Origin: Pseudomonadota bacterium
GTDB lineage: Bacteria > Pseudomonadota > Gammaproteobacteria > Pseudomonadales > Pseudomonadaceae
NCBI GenBank assembly: GCA_023388335.1
Contig: JAEWGL010000260.1
Location: forward strand, 1-46,070
DNA: 46,070 nucleotides
Direction of reading: 5' to 3'
Shown: in pieces, positions 1-8,733 of the stretch
Position numbering within the stretch: the first letter of the stretch is position 1
Layout of the letters: each line of letters begins with the position of its first letter
Notes under the pieces: generated by a model
The model's input: only the letters and a program-made list of their open reading frames with translations
Database searches by the model: none
What the model was told of the DNA's origin: nothing
Translations under genes and position numbers: made by a program

Positions 1-405
1 ACCTCGGCACCGGTGAACGTCGAGTGGGGCGAGGAAAACCGCACCGTCGGCCTGCGCGTGCCCACCGCCAGCCCCGAGGCCATGCGCGTGGAAAACCGCC
101 TGCCCGGCGCCGATGCCAACCCCTACCTGGCGATCGCCGCCAGCCTGCTGTGTGGCTACCTGGGCATGATCGAGAAGATCGCGCCGAGCGCGCCGGTCCA
201 GGGCCGCGCCTATGAACGACGCAACCTGCGCCTGCCGATCACCATCGAAGACGCCCTGCAGCACATGGAGGACTGCGACACCGTTCAACGCTACCTGGGC
301 CGCCAGTTCGTGCAGGGCTATGTGGCCGTCAAGCGTGCCGAACACGAGAACTTCAAGCGCGTGATCAGCTCCTGGGAACGTGAGTTCCTGCTGCTCAGCG
401 TCTGA
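1..405 (+). CDS. Gamma-glutamylpolyamine synthetase (glutamine synthetase family), C-terminal part
   Basis: The window opens inside this gene, so only the last 134 residues are visible. They match the C-terminal catalytic region of type-I glutamine synthetase-like enzymes: the NRTVGLRVP stretch, then RVENRLPGADANPYLAIAA, where the family binds nucleotide and carries the conserved R-x-E and P-GADANPY segments. The two following genes are a polyamine-binding protein and a gamma-glutamylputrescine oxidase. That context points to a PuuA/SpuI-type enzyme, which ligates glutamate to putrescine or another polyamine using ATP, rather than a nitrogen-assimilating GlnA. The reading frame ends with TGA at 403-405, 51 bases before the next gene, so cotranscription is likely. 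The exact polyamine substrate cannot be read from this fragment. Confidence 0.88.
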   Translation, partial: TSAPVNVEWGEENRTVGLRVPTASPEAMRVENRLPGADANPYLAIAASLLCGYLGMIEKIAPSAPVQGRAYERRNLRLPITIEDALQHMEDCDTVQRYLGRQFVQGYVAVKRAEHENFKRVISSWEREFLLLSV

Positions 406-456
406 CCCGCAACGCGTCCATCACATCGCCATAACAACAATTCACGAGGTGTCGAC

Positions 457-1545
457 ATGCGTCTTCCACATTCCCTGTCTGCCGTTGCCCTTACGCTGGT
501 GTTCAGTGCTGCCGCGCAGGCCCAGCCCAATGTCAGCGTGTACAACTGGACCGACTACATCGGTGACACCACCCTGGCCGACTTCCAGGCCGGCAGCGGG
601 ATCAAGGTGGTGTATGACGTGTTCGATTCCAACGAGACCCTGGAGGGCAAGCTGCTGGCCGGCCGCAGCGGCTACGACGTGGTGGTACCGTCCAACCACT
701 TCCTCGCCCGCCAGGCCCAGGCCGGTGCCTTCATGCCGCTGGACCGCGACAAGCTGCCGAACTGGAAGCACCTGGACCCGGCGCTGCTCAAGCTGCTGGA
801 GCAGAACGATCCCGGCAACCGTTACTCGGTGCCCTACCTCTGGGGCACCAATGGCATCGGCTACAACATCGACAAGGTCAAGCAGGTGTTGGGCATCGAG
901 CGGGTAGACTCCTGGGACGTGCTGTTCAAGCCCGAGAACCTGAAAAAGCTCCAGCAATGCGGCGTGGCCTTCATGGATTCGCCCGATGAACTGTTCCCGG
1001 CGGTACTCCACTACCTGGGCAAGGATCCGCGCAGCGAAAAGCCCGAGGACTACGCAGAGGCGGAAAAACTGCTGCTGCAACTGCGCCCGTACATCACCTA
1101 CTTCCACTCCTCCAAGTACGTCTCGGACCTGGCCAATGGCGAGGTGTGCGTCGCGTTCGGTTACTCCGGCGACGTCTTCCAGGCCGCCAACCGCGCCGTG
1201 GAAGCCAACAACGGCGTGAAGATCGCTTATAGCATTCCCAAGGAAGGCAGCAACCTGTGGTTCGACCTGCTGGCCATCCCCGCCGATGCCGGCAACCCCG
1301 ACCAGGCCCACGCCTTCCTCGACTACCTGCTCGAGCCCAAGGTGATCGCCAAGGTCAGCACCACGGTCGGCTACGCCAACGCCAACCCCGATGCCAAGGC
1401 CTTCATGGCCCAGGAGCTGGTGGCCAACCCCGAGGTCTATCCTCCCCAGGAGGTGCTGGACAAGCTGTATATCTCCAGTACCCAGACACCCAAGACCATG
1501 CGCTTGATGACCCGCTCCTGGAGCAAGATCAAGTCCACCCGATAA
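457..1545 (+). CDS. potF: Polyamine ABC transporter periplasmic binding protein, PotF/SpuD-like
   Basis: A 362-residue protein with a Sec signal peptide (about residues 1-22, ending AAAQA before QPNVSVYNW). It belongs to the PotD/PotF family of periplasmic spermidine/putrescine receptors. Recognisable family stretches are YNWTDYIGDTTL near the N-terminus, VVYDVFDSNETLEGKLL, GTNGIGYNIDKV, LGKDPRSEKPEDY, and a C-terminal IYPPQEVLDKLY followed by RTRSW-like residues. The protein collects extracellular or periplasmic polyamines for an ABC importer; no ATPase or permease gene lies within the window. It sits between the glutamylpolyamine synthetase fragment and a PuuB-like oxidase, so uptake and catabolism are genetically linked. 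SpuD or SpuE orthology (putrescine versus spermidine preference) cannot be separated by eye. Confidence 0.93.
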   Translation: MRLPHSLSAVALTLVFSAAAQAQPNVSVYNWTDYIGDTTLADFQAGSGIKVVYDVFDSNETLEGKLLAGRSGYDVVVPSNHFLARQAQAGAFMPLDRDKLPNWKHLDPALLKLLEQNDPGNRYSVPYLWGTNGIGYNIDKVKQVLGIERVDSWDVLFKPENLKKLQQCGVAFMDSPDELFPAVLHYLGKDPRSEKPEDYAEAEKLLLQLRPYITYFHSSKYVSDLANGEVCVAFGYSGDVFQAANRAVEANNGVKIAYSIPKEGSNLWFDLLAIPADAGNPDQAHAFLDYLLEPKVIAKVSTTVGYANANPDAKAFMAQELVANPEVYPPQEVLDKLYISSTQTPKTMRLMTRSWSKIKSTR

Positions 1546-1559
1546 GCCGAGCACACCCC

Positions 1560-2855
1560 ATGGCCCAAAGTACTCAACACACCGCCTCCTACTATGCCGC
1601 CACGGCGCGCGACACGGCGCCCTACCCCATGCTCGACGAAGACCTGAGCGCCGATGTGTGCGTGGTCGGCGGCGGCCTGACCGGGGTCAATACCGCGCTG
1701 GAGCTGGCCCAGCGTGGGCTCTCGGTGATTCTTCTGGAAGGCCGGCGCATTGGCTGGGGCGCCAGCGGGCGCAACGGTGGCCAGCTGATCCGCGGCATCG
1801 GCCATGACGTCAGCGGCTTTGCCCGCTATGTCGGCGCGGACGGCGTGCGCTACCTCAAGCAGGCTGGCATCGACTCGGTGGCGCTGGTTGCCCAGCGCAT
1901 CGCCACCTACAGCATTGCCTGCGACCTGCGCTGGGGCTTCTGCGAACTGGCCAATACTCCTGCGCAGTTCGCGGCCTTCAAGGCCGAGCAGGAGGAACTG
2001 GCCGAGCTTGACTATGGCCACGCGACCCGCCTGGTCGGCGCCGAGCGCATGCGTGAAGTGGTGGCCAGCGACAACTATGCCGGCGGCCTGGTGGACATGG
2101 GCTCCGGGCACCTGCACCCGCTCGACCTGGTCCAGGGCGAGGCACGCGCGGCACAGGGCCTGGGCGTGCGCATTTTCGAGCAAAGCCCGGTGCTGCGCAT
2201 CGAGCACGGCAGCACCGTGACCCTGCACTGCGCCCAGGGCCGGGTGCGCGCCGGCAGCCTGGTGCTCGGCTGCAACGCCCACCTCGACGAACTGGAACCA
2301 CGCCTGACCGGCAAGGTGCTGCCGGCCGGCAGCTACGTGGTCGCGACCGAACCCCTGCCCGAGGCCGTGGCCCGTGAACTGATCCCGCAGAACATGGCCC
2401 TGTGCGACCAGAAGGTGGGCCTTGACTACTATCGCCTGACTGCCGACCGCCGGCTGCTGTTCGGCGGTGCCTGCCACTACTCCGGGCGCGACCCGCACGA
2501 CATCGGCGCCTACATGCGGCCCACGGTGCTCAAGGTGTTCCCGCAGTTGGCGCACGTGCGTATCGACTACCAGTGGGGCGGCATGATCGGCATCACCGCC
2601 AACCGCTTCCCCCAGGTCGGCCGCCTCGCCCAGTATCCCAACGTGTTCTACGCCCAAGGCTATTCAGGCCACGGCCTGAACGTCACCCACTGGACCGCCA
2701 GGCTGCTGGCCGAAGCCATCGCCGTCGGCCAGAGCCGCGGCCTGGACGTGTTCAGCGCCGTGCCGCACCTGACCTTCCCGGGCGGCAAGGCGTTGCGCTC
2801 GCCGCTGCTGGCGCTGGGGATGTTGTGGTATCGGTTGCGGGAGGTGCTGGGGTGA
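1560..2855 (+). CDS. puuB: Gamma-glutamylputrescine oxidase-like FAD enzyme (PuuB family)
   Basis: A 431-residue flavoprotein of the DAO/GlpO family. The frame is open upstream, but the ATG at 1560 gives the expected N-terminus: MAQSTQH, then SYYAATA and the FAD-binding Rossmann motif GGGLTG at residues 37-42. PuuB-type signatures follow: GWGASGRNGGQ, HPLDLVQGEA, DYYRLTADRRLLFGG and, near the end, QGYSGHG and FPGGKALRSP. Family knowledge: PuuB oxidises gamma-glutamylputrescine to the aldehyde, releasing ammonia and hydrogen peroxide, as the second step of the gamma-glutamyl putrescine pathway. The gene follows the binding protein by 14 bases and completes a GS-like/receptor/oxidase group. The next gene is 430 bp away on the opposite strand, and I see no clear terminator immediately after the stop. 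Confidence 0.92.
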   Translation: MAQSTQHTASYYAATARDTAPYPMLDEDLSADVCVVGGGLTGVNTALELAQRGLSVILLEGRRIGWGASGRNGGQLIRGIGHDVSGFARYVGADGVRYLKQAGIDSVALVAQRIATYSIACDLRWGFCELANTPAQFAAFKAEQEELAELDYGHATRLVGAERMREVVASDNYAGGLVDMGSGHLHPLDLVQGEARAAQGLGVRIFEQSPVLRIEHGSTVTLHCAQGRVRAGSLVLGCNAHLDELEPRLTGKVLPAGSYVVATEPLPEAVARELIPQNMALCDQKVGLDYYRLTADRRLLFGGACHYSGRDPHDIGAYMRPTVLKVFPQLAHVRIDYQWGGMIGITANRFPQVGRLAQYPNVFYAQGYSGHGLNVTHWTARLLAEAIAVGQSRGLDVFSAVPHLTFPGGKALRSPLLALGMLWYRLREVLG

Positions 2856-2892
2856 TCGCCTGTAGACCCGTGTCGATTATGCGACCGCCGCA

Positions 2893-3177
2893 AATCCCTG
2901 TGGGAGCACACCTTGGCGAAATGCCGGACCGACCGCGATGGGCTGCGCACCGGCCCTAACCCCGTCAACCGCGTTGTCTCCAGGTTGTTCGAAGTCGCTG
3001 GCCTTACGGCCGCTGCGCGCCCGATCGCGGGACAAACCCGCTCCTATCAAACGCTAACTCTTTGATTTAGCAGAACCCTGTGGGGGCGGCGGTTCGGCGC
3101 TCCGACTTGCCCGCGAACACCGGCGAAGCCGGTGCCATACACCGCGGTGCCTGCTTCGCGGGCAAGCCCGCACAGAG
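2893..3177. repeat. Cluster of REP-type repeats in the gap after puuB
   Basis: The 429-bp gap between puuB and the convergent acyltransferase gene holds several REP-like elements and no credible gene. A degenerate copy starts at about 2893 (CCCTGTGGGAGCACACCTTG). A second lies at 3022-3050 (GATCGCGGGACAAACCCGCT). The best copies form an opposed pair: 3076-3118 (CCCTGTGGGGGCGG to TTGCCCGCGAAC) and 3153-3177 (GCTTCGCGGGCAAGCCCGCA). The facing arrangement resembles a BIME and could also act as a bidirectional terminator for the convergent genes. These sequences match the general P. putida REP pattern as I know it; copy number across the genome was not checked. Confidence 0.8.
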
Positions 3178-3284
3178 TATTGCGCCGCGCTTGCAGGCTT
3201 TGTTCTCTGCGCGACAGCGCAGCCCAGCGGGCTGAGCGATCCCCTACAGTTCAGCGTCGGCGCACGATTTCGCAGGCAGCTCAA

Positions 3285-5198
3285 TCATGACCGTCCCGCC
3301 GGATCCTTCAGCAGCGAATACCCCCGGTCCAGCAACGTCTGCCCGATAAACCGTGAGCCAACCTCGTTGAGGTGGGCATTATCCAGGTACAGCAGCTTGT
3401 CATCGATCAAGGGGCTGCAGCGGTGGCCTTGGCAGATGACTTTATTGGGGTCGATGAATCGCACTTGCGGGAACTTGGCGCGGATCTGGGTCCAGTACTG
3501 CGGGCGGCTGCTTTCAGTAGTGTCGCAGGGGCGCTCGAAGTCGAACATGAGGCGGCGGACGGGGCAGGTCGCGGCCTTGTCGATGGGCTGGTTGTTGAGG
3601 ATGACGATCACCTGGCCGCTGTGCTCCACAGCAAGGCGAATGCTGGCCTCGATGATCCCTTCGGCGGCTTCGTCGCGCGGCCAGCTGCCGGCCAGCACGA
3701 CGTAGCGGTAGCGGTTTTGTTCGATCAGGTTGAATACCTTGGCATTGCGCGAGGCGCAGTGATCGGCATATACCGCTGGCATGCCGCCGCTGTATCCCAG
3801 CACCGGCAGGCAGTAGTCGATGGTGTAGTCCATCAGACTGATGTTGTCCGGCCGCGCCAGGATATCCACCATGCCGGTGAAATGGTTGGCGAAGGAGTCG
3901 CCGACCAGGATGCCGTCGATCGCGGTTTTATCAGCGCCCAGGCGACAGTCGTTGTCGGGCTCGGCGCTGTACAAGGCATTGGCCACGTGACAGCCGTGTC
4001 GGATCTCGGCCGGCTTGTTCAAGGTCATGGCCTCCAGGCGCTCGACCTTGGGGCTGAAGCGTTGCGGGAATCCTTCGAGCTGATGGGTCACACCTGCCAG
4101 CAACGCCAGGCCCAGGGCCGGGACGGCGAAGCGCCGGCTGAACACCCGCGCGAAGCCCAGCTGCACGCCACTGCGCCGCCACGGCACCTCGACGAAGCGC
4201 CACGACAACCAGGCCAGCCCCACCGCCAGTGCCACCACCGCGCACGCGAATCCCACGGTCATTGGCACTTCAAGGTAGTTGAGGTAGGCGATCAGCGGCC
4301 AATGCCACAGGTACAGGGAATAGGAGATCAGGCCGACAAAGACCATCGGTCGGCAGCTCAACAGCCGCGAACGTGTCTGGCCTGCGCCGGCATAGATCAG
4401 CAGTGCCGCGCCCAGGCATGGCCACAACGCGTTGGGCCCTGGGAACGGCGCATCCGCGCCGAGCGTCACCAGCGAATGGCCGATCAGCAGGTACCCCGCC
4501 GCCGAGCACACTGCCGCTTGCAAGGCGCCGATGCGCCTAGGTTGCTGCAGGTAGATGCCCAGCCAGCCGCCGAGCATCAGCTCGAAGAAGCGGGTTGGCA
4601 GCAGGTAGTAGGAAGCGGTGGCGAACACGCCGGTGGCATACTCGGAGAGCCCGACGGCCAGCAGCACGCCCAGGCCCAGGGTCAGCAGCAGGTGACGCGG
4701 CGCCACCCGGTACACCAGCAGCACCAGCAACGGCCAGATCACGTAGAACTGCTCTTCGATGCCCAGCGACCAAGTGTGCAGCAGCGGAGCCTCGCTGGCA
4801 TCGGCGGCAAAGTAGTTGCCATACTTTACCCAGATGTAGAGGTTGGAGACCCCCATCAGTGAGTACAGCGCACTGGCATTGAGGCGCATCAGGTCGGCTG
4901 GGGACAGCACGAAGGCCCCCACGATCACACAGGCCAGCAGCACCGTGACCAGGGCCGGGACGATGCGGTTGATGCGGCGCTGGTAGAACTGCTTGAGGGA
5001 AAACCGGCCCTCGCGCACCTCGACGAACACCTGCGAGGTGATCAGAAAGCCTGAGATTACGAAAAAGATATCCACCCCCACGAAACCACCCGGCAACAGC
5101 GTGCTGTTGAGGTGGTGCACGAAAACGGCGATCACCGCCACCGCGCGCAAGCCATCGATGTCCGAACGGTATTTCTCACGACTCATGTCACGACTCAT
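3285..5198 (-). CDS. Membrane O-acyltransferase (acyltransferase-3) with C-terminal SGNH domain
   Basis: A 637-residue OafA/YrhL-type protein. The N-terminal half is a ten-or-so-helix acyltransferase-3 domain, with SDIDGLRAVAVIAVFVHH at the start, FFVISGFLIT, and SLGIEEQFYVIWPL. The C-terminal part is an SGNH hydrolase-like domain with GDSF (about residue 431) and DNAHLNEVGS (about 604), which supply the Ser and Asp/His of the triad. Such fusions transfer acetyl or other acyl groups from the cytoplasm to cell-surface polysaccharide or LPS. The frame is open to 5297, but the start is set at 5198: an AAGGGA stretch lies upstream, and the protein then begins with a tandem MSRD/MSRE duplication, so 5186 is an alternative start. 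The gene is isolated and convergent with puuB. Its glycan target is unknown; the EPS operon lies 5.6 kb away. Confidence 0.88.
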   Translation of the reverse strand: MSRDMSREKYRSDIDGLRAVAVIAVFVHHLNSTLLPGGFVGVDIFFVISGFLITSQVFVEVREGRFSLKQFYQRRINRIVPALVTVLLACVIVGAFVLSPADLMRLNASALYSLMGVSNLYIWVKYGNYFAADASEAPLLHTWSLGIEEQFYVIWPLLVLLVYRVAPRHLLLTLGLGVLLAVGLSEYATGVFATASYYLLPTRFFELMLGGWLGIYLQQPRRIGALQAAVCSAAGYLLIGHSLVTLGADAPFPGPNALWPCLGAALLIYAGAGQTRSRLLSCRPMVFVGLISYSLYLWHWPLIAYLNYLEVPMTVGFACAVVALAVGLAWLSWRFVEVPWRRSGVQLGFARVFSRRFAVPALGLALLAGVTHQLEGFPQRFSPKVERLEAMTLNKPAEIRHGCHVANALYSAEPDNDCRLGADKTAIDGILVGDSFANHFTGMVDILARPDNISLMDYTIDYCLPVLGYSGGMPAVYADHCASRNAKVFNLIEQNRYRYVVLAGSWPRDEAAEGIIEASIRLAVEHSGQVIVILNNQPIDKAATCPVRRLMFDFERPCDTTESSRPQYWTQIRAKFPQVRFIDPNKVICQGHRCSPLIDDKLLYLDNAHLNEVGSRFIGQTLLDRGYSLLKDPAGRS

Positions 5199-5467
5199 GC
5201 GCCTGGGCTTCCCTTTGAGAGTGGCGAGCGAATCCATCAAGGCAATGTGCCATTTTCCTAGTTGTAGGCATGTTTTGATGTTTCGCCAGGCTAACAAGTC
5301 AAAAAAACGACCTTTTAATCGTGGTTTGAGATGGAGACCGATAAACGGACAGCAAGCGGGATAAAAGCGTCATTTTTTCGGCATAAGCGGTGCTGACGCC
5401 GCGCCCCCTAGCCAGGTCGCCGGGAGCTGCTAGCGTTGATGGATGCCCACTCATGGAGTCTGCGATC

Positions 5468-6142
5468 ATGAAGCTCGCCCTGCGCTCTGCCCTGCTGTGC
5501 TATGCGTTGCTCACCCTTGCCGCGTGCTCCAGCAGCCGCGTCGATCCAAGCCAGTATTCCGGATTCCTGAAGGACTACAGCCGTCTGCAGCCGGCAACGA
5601 GCATCTCCGGGGCACCGGTGATGCGCTGGATCGATCCGGACCTTCAGGCGAACTACAGCCAGGTGTTCATCGAGCCCAGCCAGTTCTACCCGAAGCCGCA
5701 ACCGACCGCGGTGATCTCGGCGCAGACCCTTCAGGCCATCAGCCACTACTTCAACGAAGCACTCAGGCGCGAATTGGGCGGTGTCATGCCCCTGGCGCAA
5801 GGGCCAGGCCCGCAGACCCTGGTGGTTCGCCCGGCGATCACTGCCGTTGCGACCCACGCCGAGGGCCTCAAGCCCTATGAAGTCGTGCCCATCGCTTTAG
5901 TAGCTGCGGCGGTCAATACCGCGTCCGGCGGACGGGACCAGGCGGTGGAGATCGCGGTCGAGGCCGCCATCCTCGATGGTGGCAGCCAGAAGGTGCTAGC
6001 CCAGGTGGTCCGCAAAGGCAGCGGCAAGGACTTGGAGAACGATACTCAGCAACTGACCCTGGACGACGTCAAGCCCGTGCTCGACGGCTGGGCCAGCGAC
6101 ATGCGCAAGAGCCTCGAGGCACTCAAGCGCAAGGCGCAGTAG
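5468..6142 (+). CDS. DUF3313-type outer-membrane lipoprotein
   Basis: A 224-residue lipoprotein: the signal peptide begins MKLALRSALL and ends in the lipobox LAAC, with the acylated Cys followed by SSS, which favours outer-membrane sorting. The mature part starts SSRVDPSQYSGFLKDYSRL, a pattern I associate with DUF3313 lipoproteins of unknown function. GGAG at 5455-5458, nine bases before the ATG, fixes the start; the frame is open further upstream without support. The gene stands alone and converges on sdaA, with only nine bases between the two stop codons, so the transcripts probably overlap. No enzymatic motif is visible. Confidence 0.82.
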   Translation: MKLALRSALLCYALLTLAACSSSRVDPSQYSGFLKDYSRLQPATSISGAPVMRWIDPDLQANYSQVFIEPSQFYPKPQPTAVISAQTLQAISHYFNEALRRELGGVMPLAQGPGPQTLVVRPAITAVATHAEGLKPYEVVPIALVAAAVNTASGGRDQAVEIAVEAAILDGGSQKVLAQVVRKGSGKDLENDTQQLTLDDVKPVLDGWASDMRKSLEALKRKAQ

Positions 6143-6151
6143 CAGCAGGCC

Positions 6152-7528
6152 TCAGCACTCGACGAAAGCCACGGCCAGGCCGCCGCGCGAGGTCTCTTTG
6201 TAGTTGGCGTGCATGTCGGCACCGGTGTCGCGCATGGTGCGGATCACCCGGTCGAGGGAGATAAAGTGCTCGCCGTCGCCACGCAAGGCCATCTGCACGG
6301 CGTTGATGGCCTTGACGGCGGCAATCGCGTTGCGCTCGATGCAGGGCACCTGGACCAAGCCGCCCACCGGGTCGCAGGTCAGCCCGAGGTTGTGCTCCAG
6401 GGCGATCTCGGCAGCGTTCTCCAATTGTGGCGGGGTCGCTCCCAGCACTTGCGCAAGACCGGCCGCAGCCATGGCGCACGCCGAGCCGACCTCGCCCTGG
6501 CAGCCGACTTCGGCTCCGGAGATCGAAGCGTTCTTCTTGCACAGGATGCCCACGGCAGCAGCGCTGAGCAGGAAGGTCACGACGTCGTCGTCACAGGCTT
6601 CAGGGCTGAATTTCATGTAGTAATGCAGCACTGCCGGGATGATGCCCGCGGCACCATTGGTCGGTGCGGTGACCATGCGCCCGCCCGCGGCGTTCTCTTC
6701 GTTGACTGCCAGGGCAAACAGGTTGACCCACTCCATGGCGCTCAAGGTCGAGCCGATCACGTTGGGCTTGCCCAACTCTTGCAAGCTGCGGTGCAGGCGC
6801 GCGGCACGGCGCTTGACGTTCAGTCCCCCCGGCAGGATGCCTTCGTTGCGCAGGCCGTTGTCGACACACTCGCGCATGGCCGCCCAGAGCTTGAGCAGCC
6901 CGGCACGGACTTCGGCCTCAGGGCGCCACGCGCATTCGTTGGCCATCATCAGCTGGCCGACACTCAGGCCGTGGGTCTTGCACAGCTGCAGGAGTTCGGC
7001 GGCACTGGAGAACTCGTAGGGCAACTGCACGGTGTCGGCGGCGGGCGCCTGGCCGTCCAGTTCCTTGGCCTCGATGATGAAACCGCCGCCCACCGAGTAG
7101 TAGGTCTGGTGCAATAGGCTGCCCGCCTCGCCAAAGGCTTCCAGGGTCATGGCGTTGGGGTGATAGGGCAGGCTCTCGTCCAGCAACAGCAGGTCGCGGT
7201 GCTGATCGAAGGCGATCGGTTGGCTGCCATCGAGGATCAGGCACTGCTCGCCGAGCACCTGCTGGATGCGCGACTCGATGCTGCGCGGGTCGATACGGTC
7301 TGGCCACTGGCCCATCAGCCCGAGCAAACAGGCGCGGTCGGTGGCGTGGCCGACGCCGGTGGCCGACAGCGAGCCGTACAGCCGCACTTGCACACGCCTC
7401 ACCCGCGCCAGCAGGCCCTGTTCGCGCAGGGCTTGGGCAAAGGTAGCCGCGGCCCGCATCGGTCCGACCGTATGGGAGCTGGACGGTCCGATGCCGATCT
7501 TGAAGAGGTCGAATACGCTGATAGCCAT
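6152..7528 (-). CDS. sdaA: L-serine ammonia-lyase (serine dehydratase), iron-sulfur type
   Basis: A 458-residue single-chain L-serine dehydratase that deaminates L-serine to pyruvate and ammonia. The N-terminal beta domain opens MAISVFDLFKIGIGPSSSHT, the family hallmark. The C-terminal alpha domain carries the [4Fe-4S] cysteines in ILCKKN, AEVGCQGE and GSACAM, plus EHNLGLTCDPVGGLVQVPCIERN. The start at 7528 has GAGGT seven bases upstream. The frame stays open for another 1 kb antisense to the LysR gene, which is coincidental. The gene diverges from a LysR-type regulator across 129 bp, the usual arrangement for a regulated catabolic gene, and serine or glycine is the likely inducer. Confidence 0.96.
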   Translation of the reverse strand: MAISVFDLFKIGIGPSSSHTVGPMRAAATFAQALREQGLLARVRRVQVRLYGSLSATGVGHATDRACLLGLMGQWPDRIDPRSIESRIQQVLGEQCLILDGSQPIAFDQHRDLLLLDESLPYHPNAMTLEAFGEAGSLLHQTYYSVGGGFIIEAKELDGQAPAADTVQLPYEFSSAAELLQLCKTHGLSVGQLMMANECAWRPEAEVRAGLLKLWAAMRECVDNGLRNEGILPGGLNVKRRAARLHRSLQELGKPNVIGSTLSAMEWVNLFALAVNEENAAGGRMVTAPTNGAAGIIPAVLHYYMKFSPEACDDDVVTFLLSAAAVGILCKKNASISGAEVGCQGEVGSACAMAAAGLAQVLGATPPQLENAAEIALEHNLGLTCDPVGGLVQVPCIERNAIAAVKAINAVQMALRGDGEHFISLDRVIRTMRDTGADMHANYKETSRGGLAVAFVEC

Positions 7529-7640
7529 GCTAATACCTCGCTGGCGGTGGGTACTGGTCCTTCGGTTGAAGGATTCCTTCCTATTGAGAGATACTGATCC
7601 CTGGCGGCAACGCTGACCAACGAAACTTTCTAAGCAAGGC

Positions 7641-7655
7641 TTTAGCAGGGCTAAA
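7641..7655. promoter_or_regulatory. Palindrome with LysR-type T-N11-A symmetry before the regulator start
   Basis: TTTAGC-AGG-GCTAAA is a perfect 6-bp dyad with a 3-base centre, three bases before the ATG of the LysR gene and inside the sdaA/lysR divergent region. It contains T-N11-A (7642-7654), the generic LysR-type operator form. It also covers the CAGGG ribosome-binding site of the regulator, so binding here would suit autorepression. A weaker related dyad (CTAAGC and GCTTTAG) overlaps its left side. Function is inferred. Confidence 0.4.
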
Positions 7656-7657
7656 CG

Positions 7658-8611
7658 ATGCGACGGCAAATGAATGGCCAGATGTATGTGTGGCTGCACG
7701 TGTTCTCCTGCGCGGCACGGCACCTGTCGTTCACCCGCAGCGCCGAGGAGCTGCACATCACCCCAGGCGCGGTGAGCCAGCAGATCCGCCAGCTCGAGGA
7801 GCGCCTGGGCTTTCGTCTGTTCCTGCGCCGGGCCAGGGGTGTCGAGCTCAGTGCCGAAGGCCAGCGCCTGGCGCAGACGGTCAGCGATGCCTACGGCAAC
7901 ATCGACGCCGAGTTGCGCCGCCTGGATGCCGGCGAAATCCGCGGCACCCTGCGCCTGCGCTCGATCCCCTCGTTTCTCGCCAAGTGGCTGACGCCCCGCC
8001 TGCCGCGTCTGCAGCAGCGCTACCCGGACATTCAGCTGCGCCTGGTCGCCGAGGACAGTAACCAGGCGCTGAACGAAGGCGACTTCGACCTGGCCATCGA
8101 CCTCAACGACGGCAGCTACCCCGGGATGCTGTCCACGCCCCTGCTGGATGAGCAGATCTTCCCGGTGTGCTCGCCGAGCCTGCTGCGTGGCCGCCCGCCC
8201 CTGCATGGCCCAGCCGATCTGGTGCACTATCCCTTGCTGCACGACATCACCGCCTGGCGCGGCAGTTCCGAGTACGCCGAATGGGAGTTCTACCTGGACG
8301 GCATCGGCGCTGGCGGCCAGGACGTGCGCCGTGGCCACACCTTCAACCGCAATCACCTGACCATCGAAGCGGCCATTGCCGGTATCGGTGTGGCCATTGC
8401 CCGGCGCACCTTGCTCAACGACGAACTGGAACGCGGCGCATTGATCGTGCCGTTTGGCGTGGCCATTCCCAACCACAAGCGCTATGTACTGCTGTATCCG
8501 CCTGGAGGGCTCAACCAGCCAGGCGCGCGGGCGGTGCACGACTGGCTGGTGGAGGAAGCGCAGGACTTCCGGGCCTTGCATCCTTTGGGCATGGTGGAGC
8601 AAAACCCGTGA
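7658..8611 (+). CDS. LysR-family transcriptional regulator, divergent from sdaA
   Basis: A 317-residue LysR-type regulator. Residues from about 14 to 70 form the winged helix-turn-helix (FSCAARHLSFTRSAEELHITPGAVSQQIRQLEERLG and FLRRARGVELSAEGQRL in two blocks), of the GcvA/DsdC-like subtype. The remainder is the periplasmic-binding-protein-like effector domain, starting GTLRLRSIPSFLAKWL. ATGs at 7670 and 7682 are alternative starts, but only the first has a purine-rich CAGGG at the right distance. Divergence from sdaA makes serine catabolism its probable target; the effector is not identifiable by eye. A GC-rich palindromic repeat follows at 8643. Confidence 0.92.
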   Translation: MRRQMNGQMYVWLHVFSCAARHLSFTRSAEELHITPGAVSQQIRQLEERLGFRLFLRRARGVELSAEGQRLAQTVSDAYGNIDAELRRLDAGEIRGTLRLRSIPSFLAKWLTPRLPRLQQRYPDIQLRLVAEDSNQALNEGDFDLAIDLNDGSYPGMLSTPLLDEQIFPVCSPSLLRGRPPLHGPADLVHYPLLHDITAWRGSSEYAEWEFYLDGIGAGGQDVRRGHTFNRNHLTIEAAIAGIGVAIARRTLLNDELERGALIVPFGVAIPNHKRYVLLYPPGGLNQPGARAVHDWLVEEAQDFRALHPLGMVEQNP

Positions 8612-8642
8612 GCCTGTGCCCTGTGAGACCTGCGGCGGCCGC

Positions 8643-8678
8643 CACCCTCACCCCAGCCCTCTCCCGGAGGGAGAGGGC
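8643..8678. repeat. Intergenic palindromic repeat and likely bidirectional terminator
   Basis: The sequence contains CACCCTCACCCCA followed by a perfect 10-bp stem: GCCCTCTCCC (8656-8665), loop GGA, GGGAGAGGGC (8669-8678). This is the widespread proteobacterial CCCTCACCCC...CCCTCTCCC dispersed palindrome. It lies between the convergent LysR and phosphoethanolamine-transferase-like genes, where a strong stem could stop transcription both ways. There is no T-tract. Confidence 0.7.
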
Positions 8679-8733
8679 GCAGAGTGCATTGCAGACTGCT
8701 TGATGCGATCGACTCAACGCCGCGATCGATGCC

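Noticed and set aside
442..1554. A 370-codon minus-strand frame over the PotF-like gene
   Set aside because: It is a shadow of a clearly real gene; the protein is low-complexity Gly/Val/His/Leu with no motif.
7529..8602. Upstream extension of the sdaA frame to 816 codons
   Set aside because: It runs antisense to the LysR gene. The conserved SdaA N-terminus and its GAGGT site place the start at 7528.
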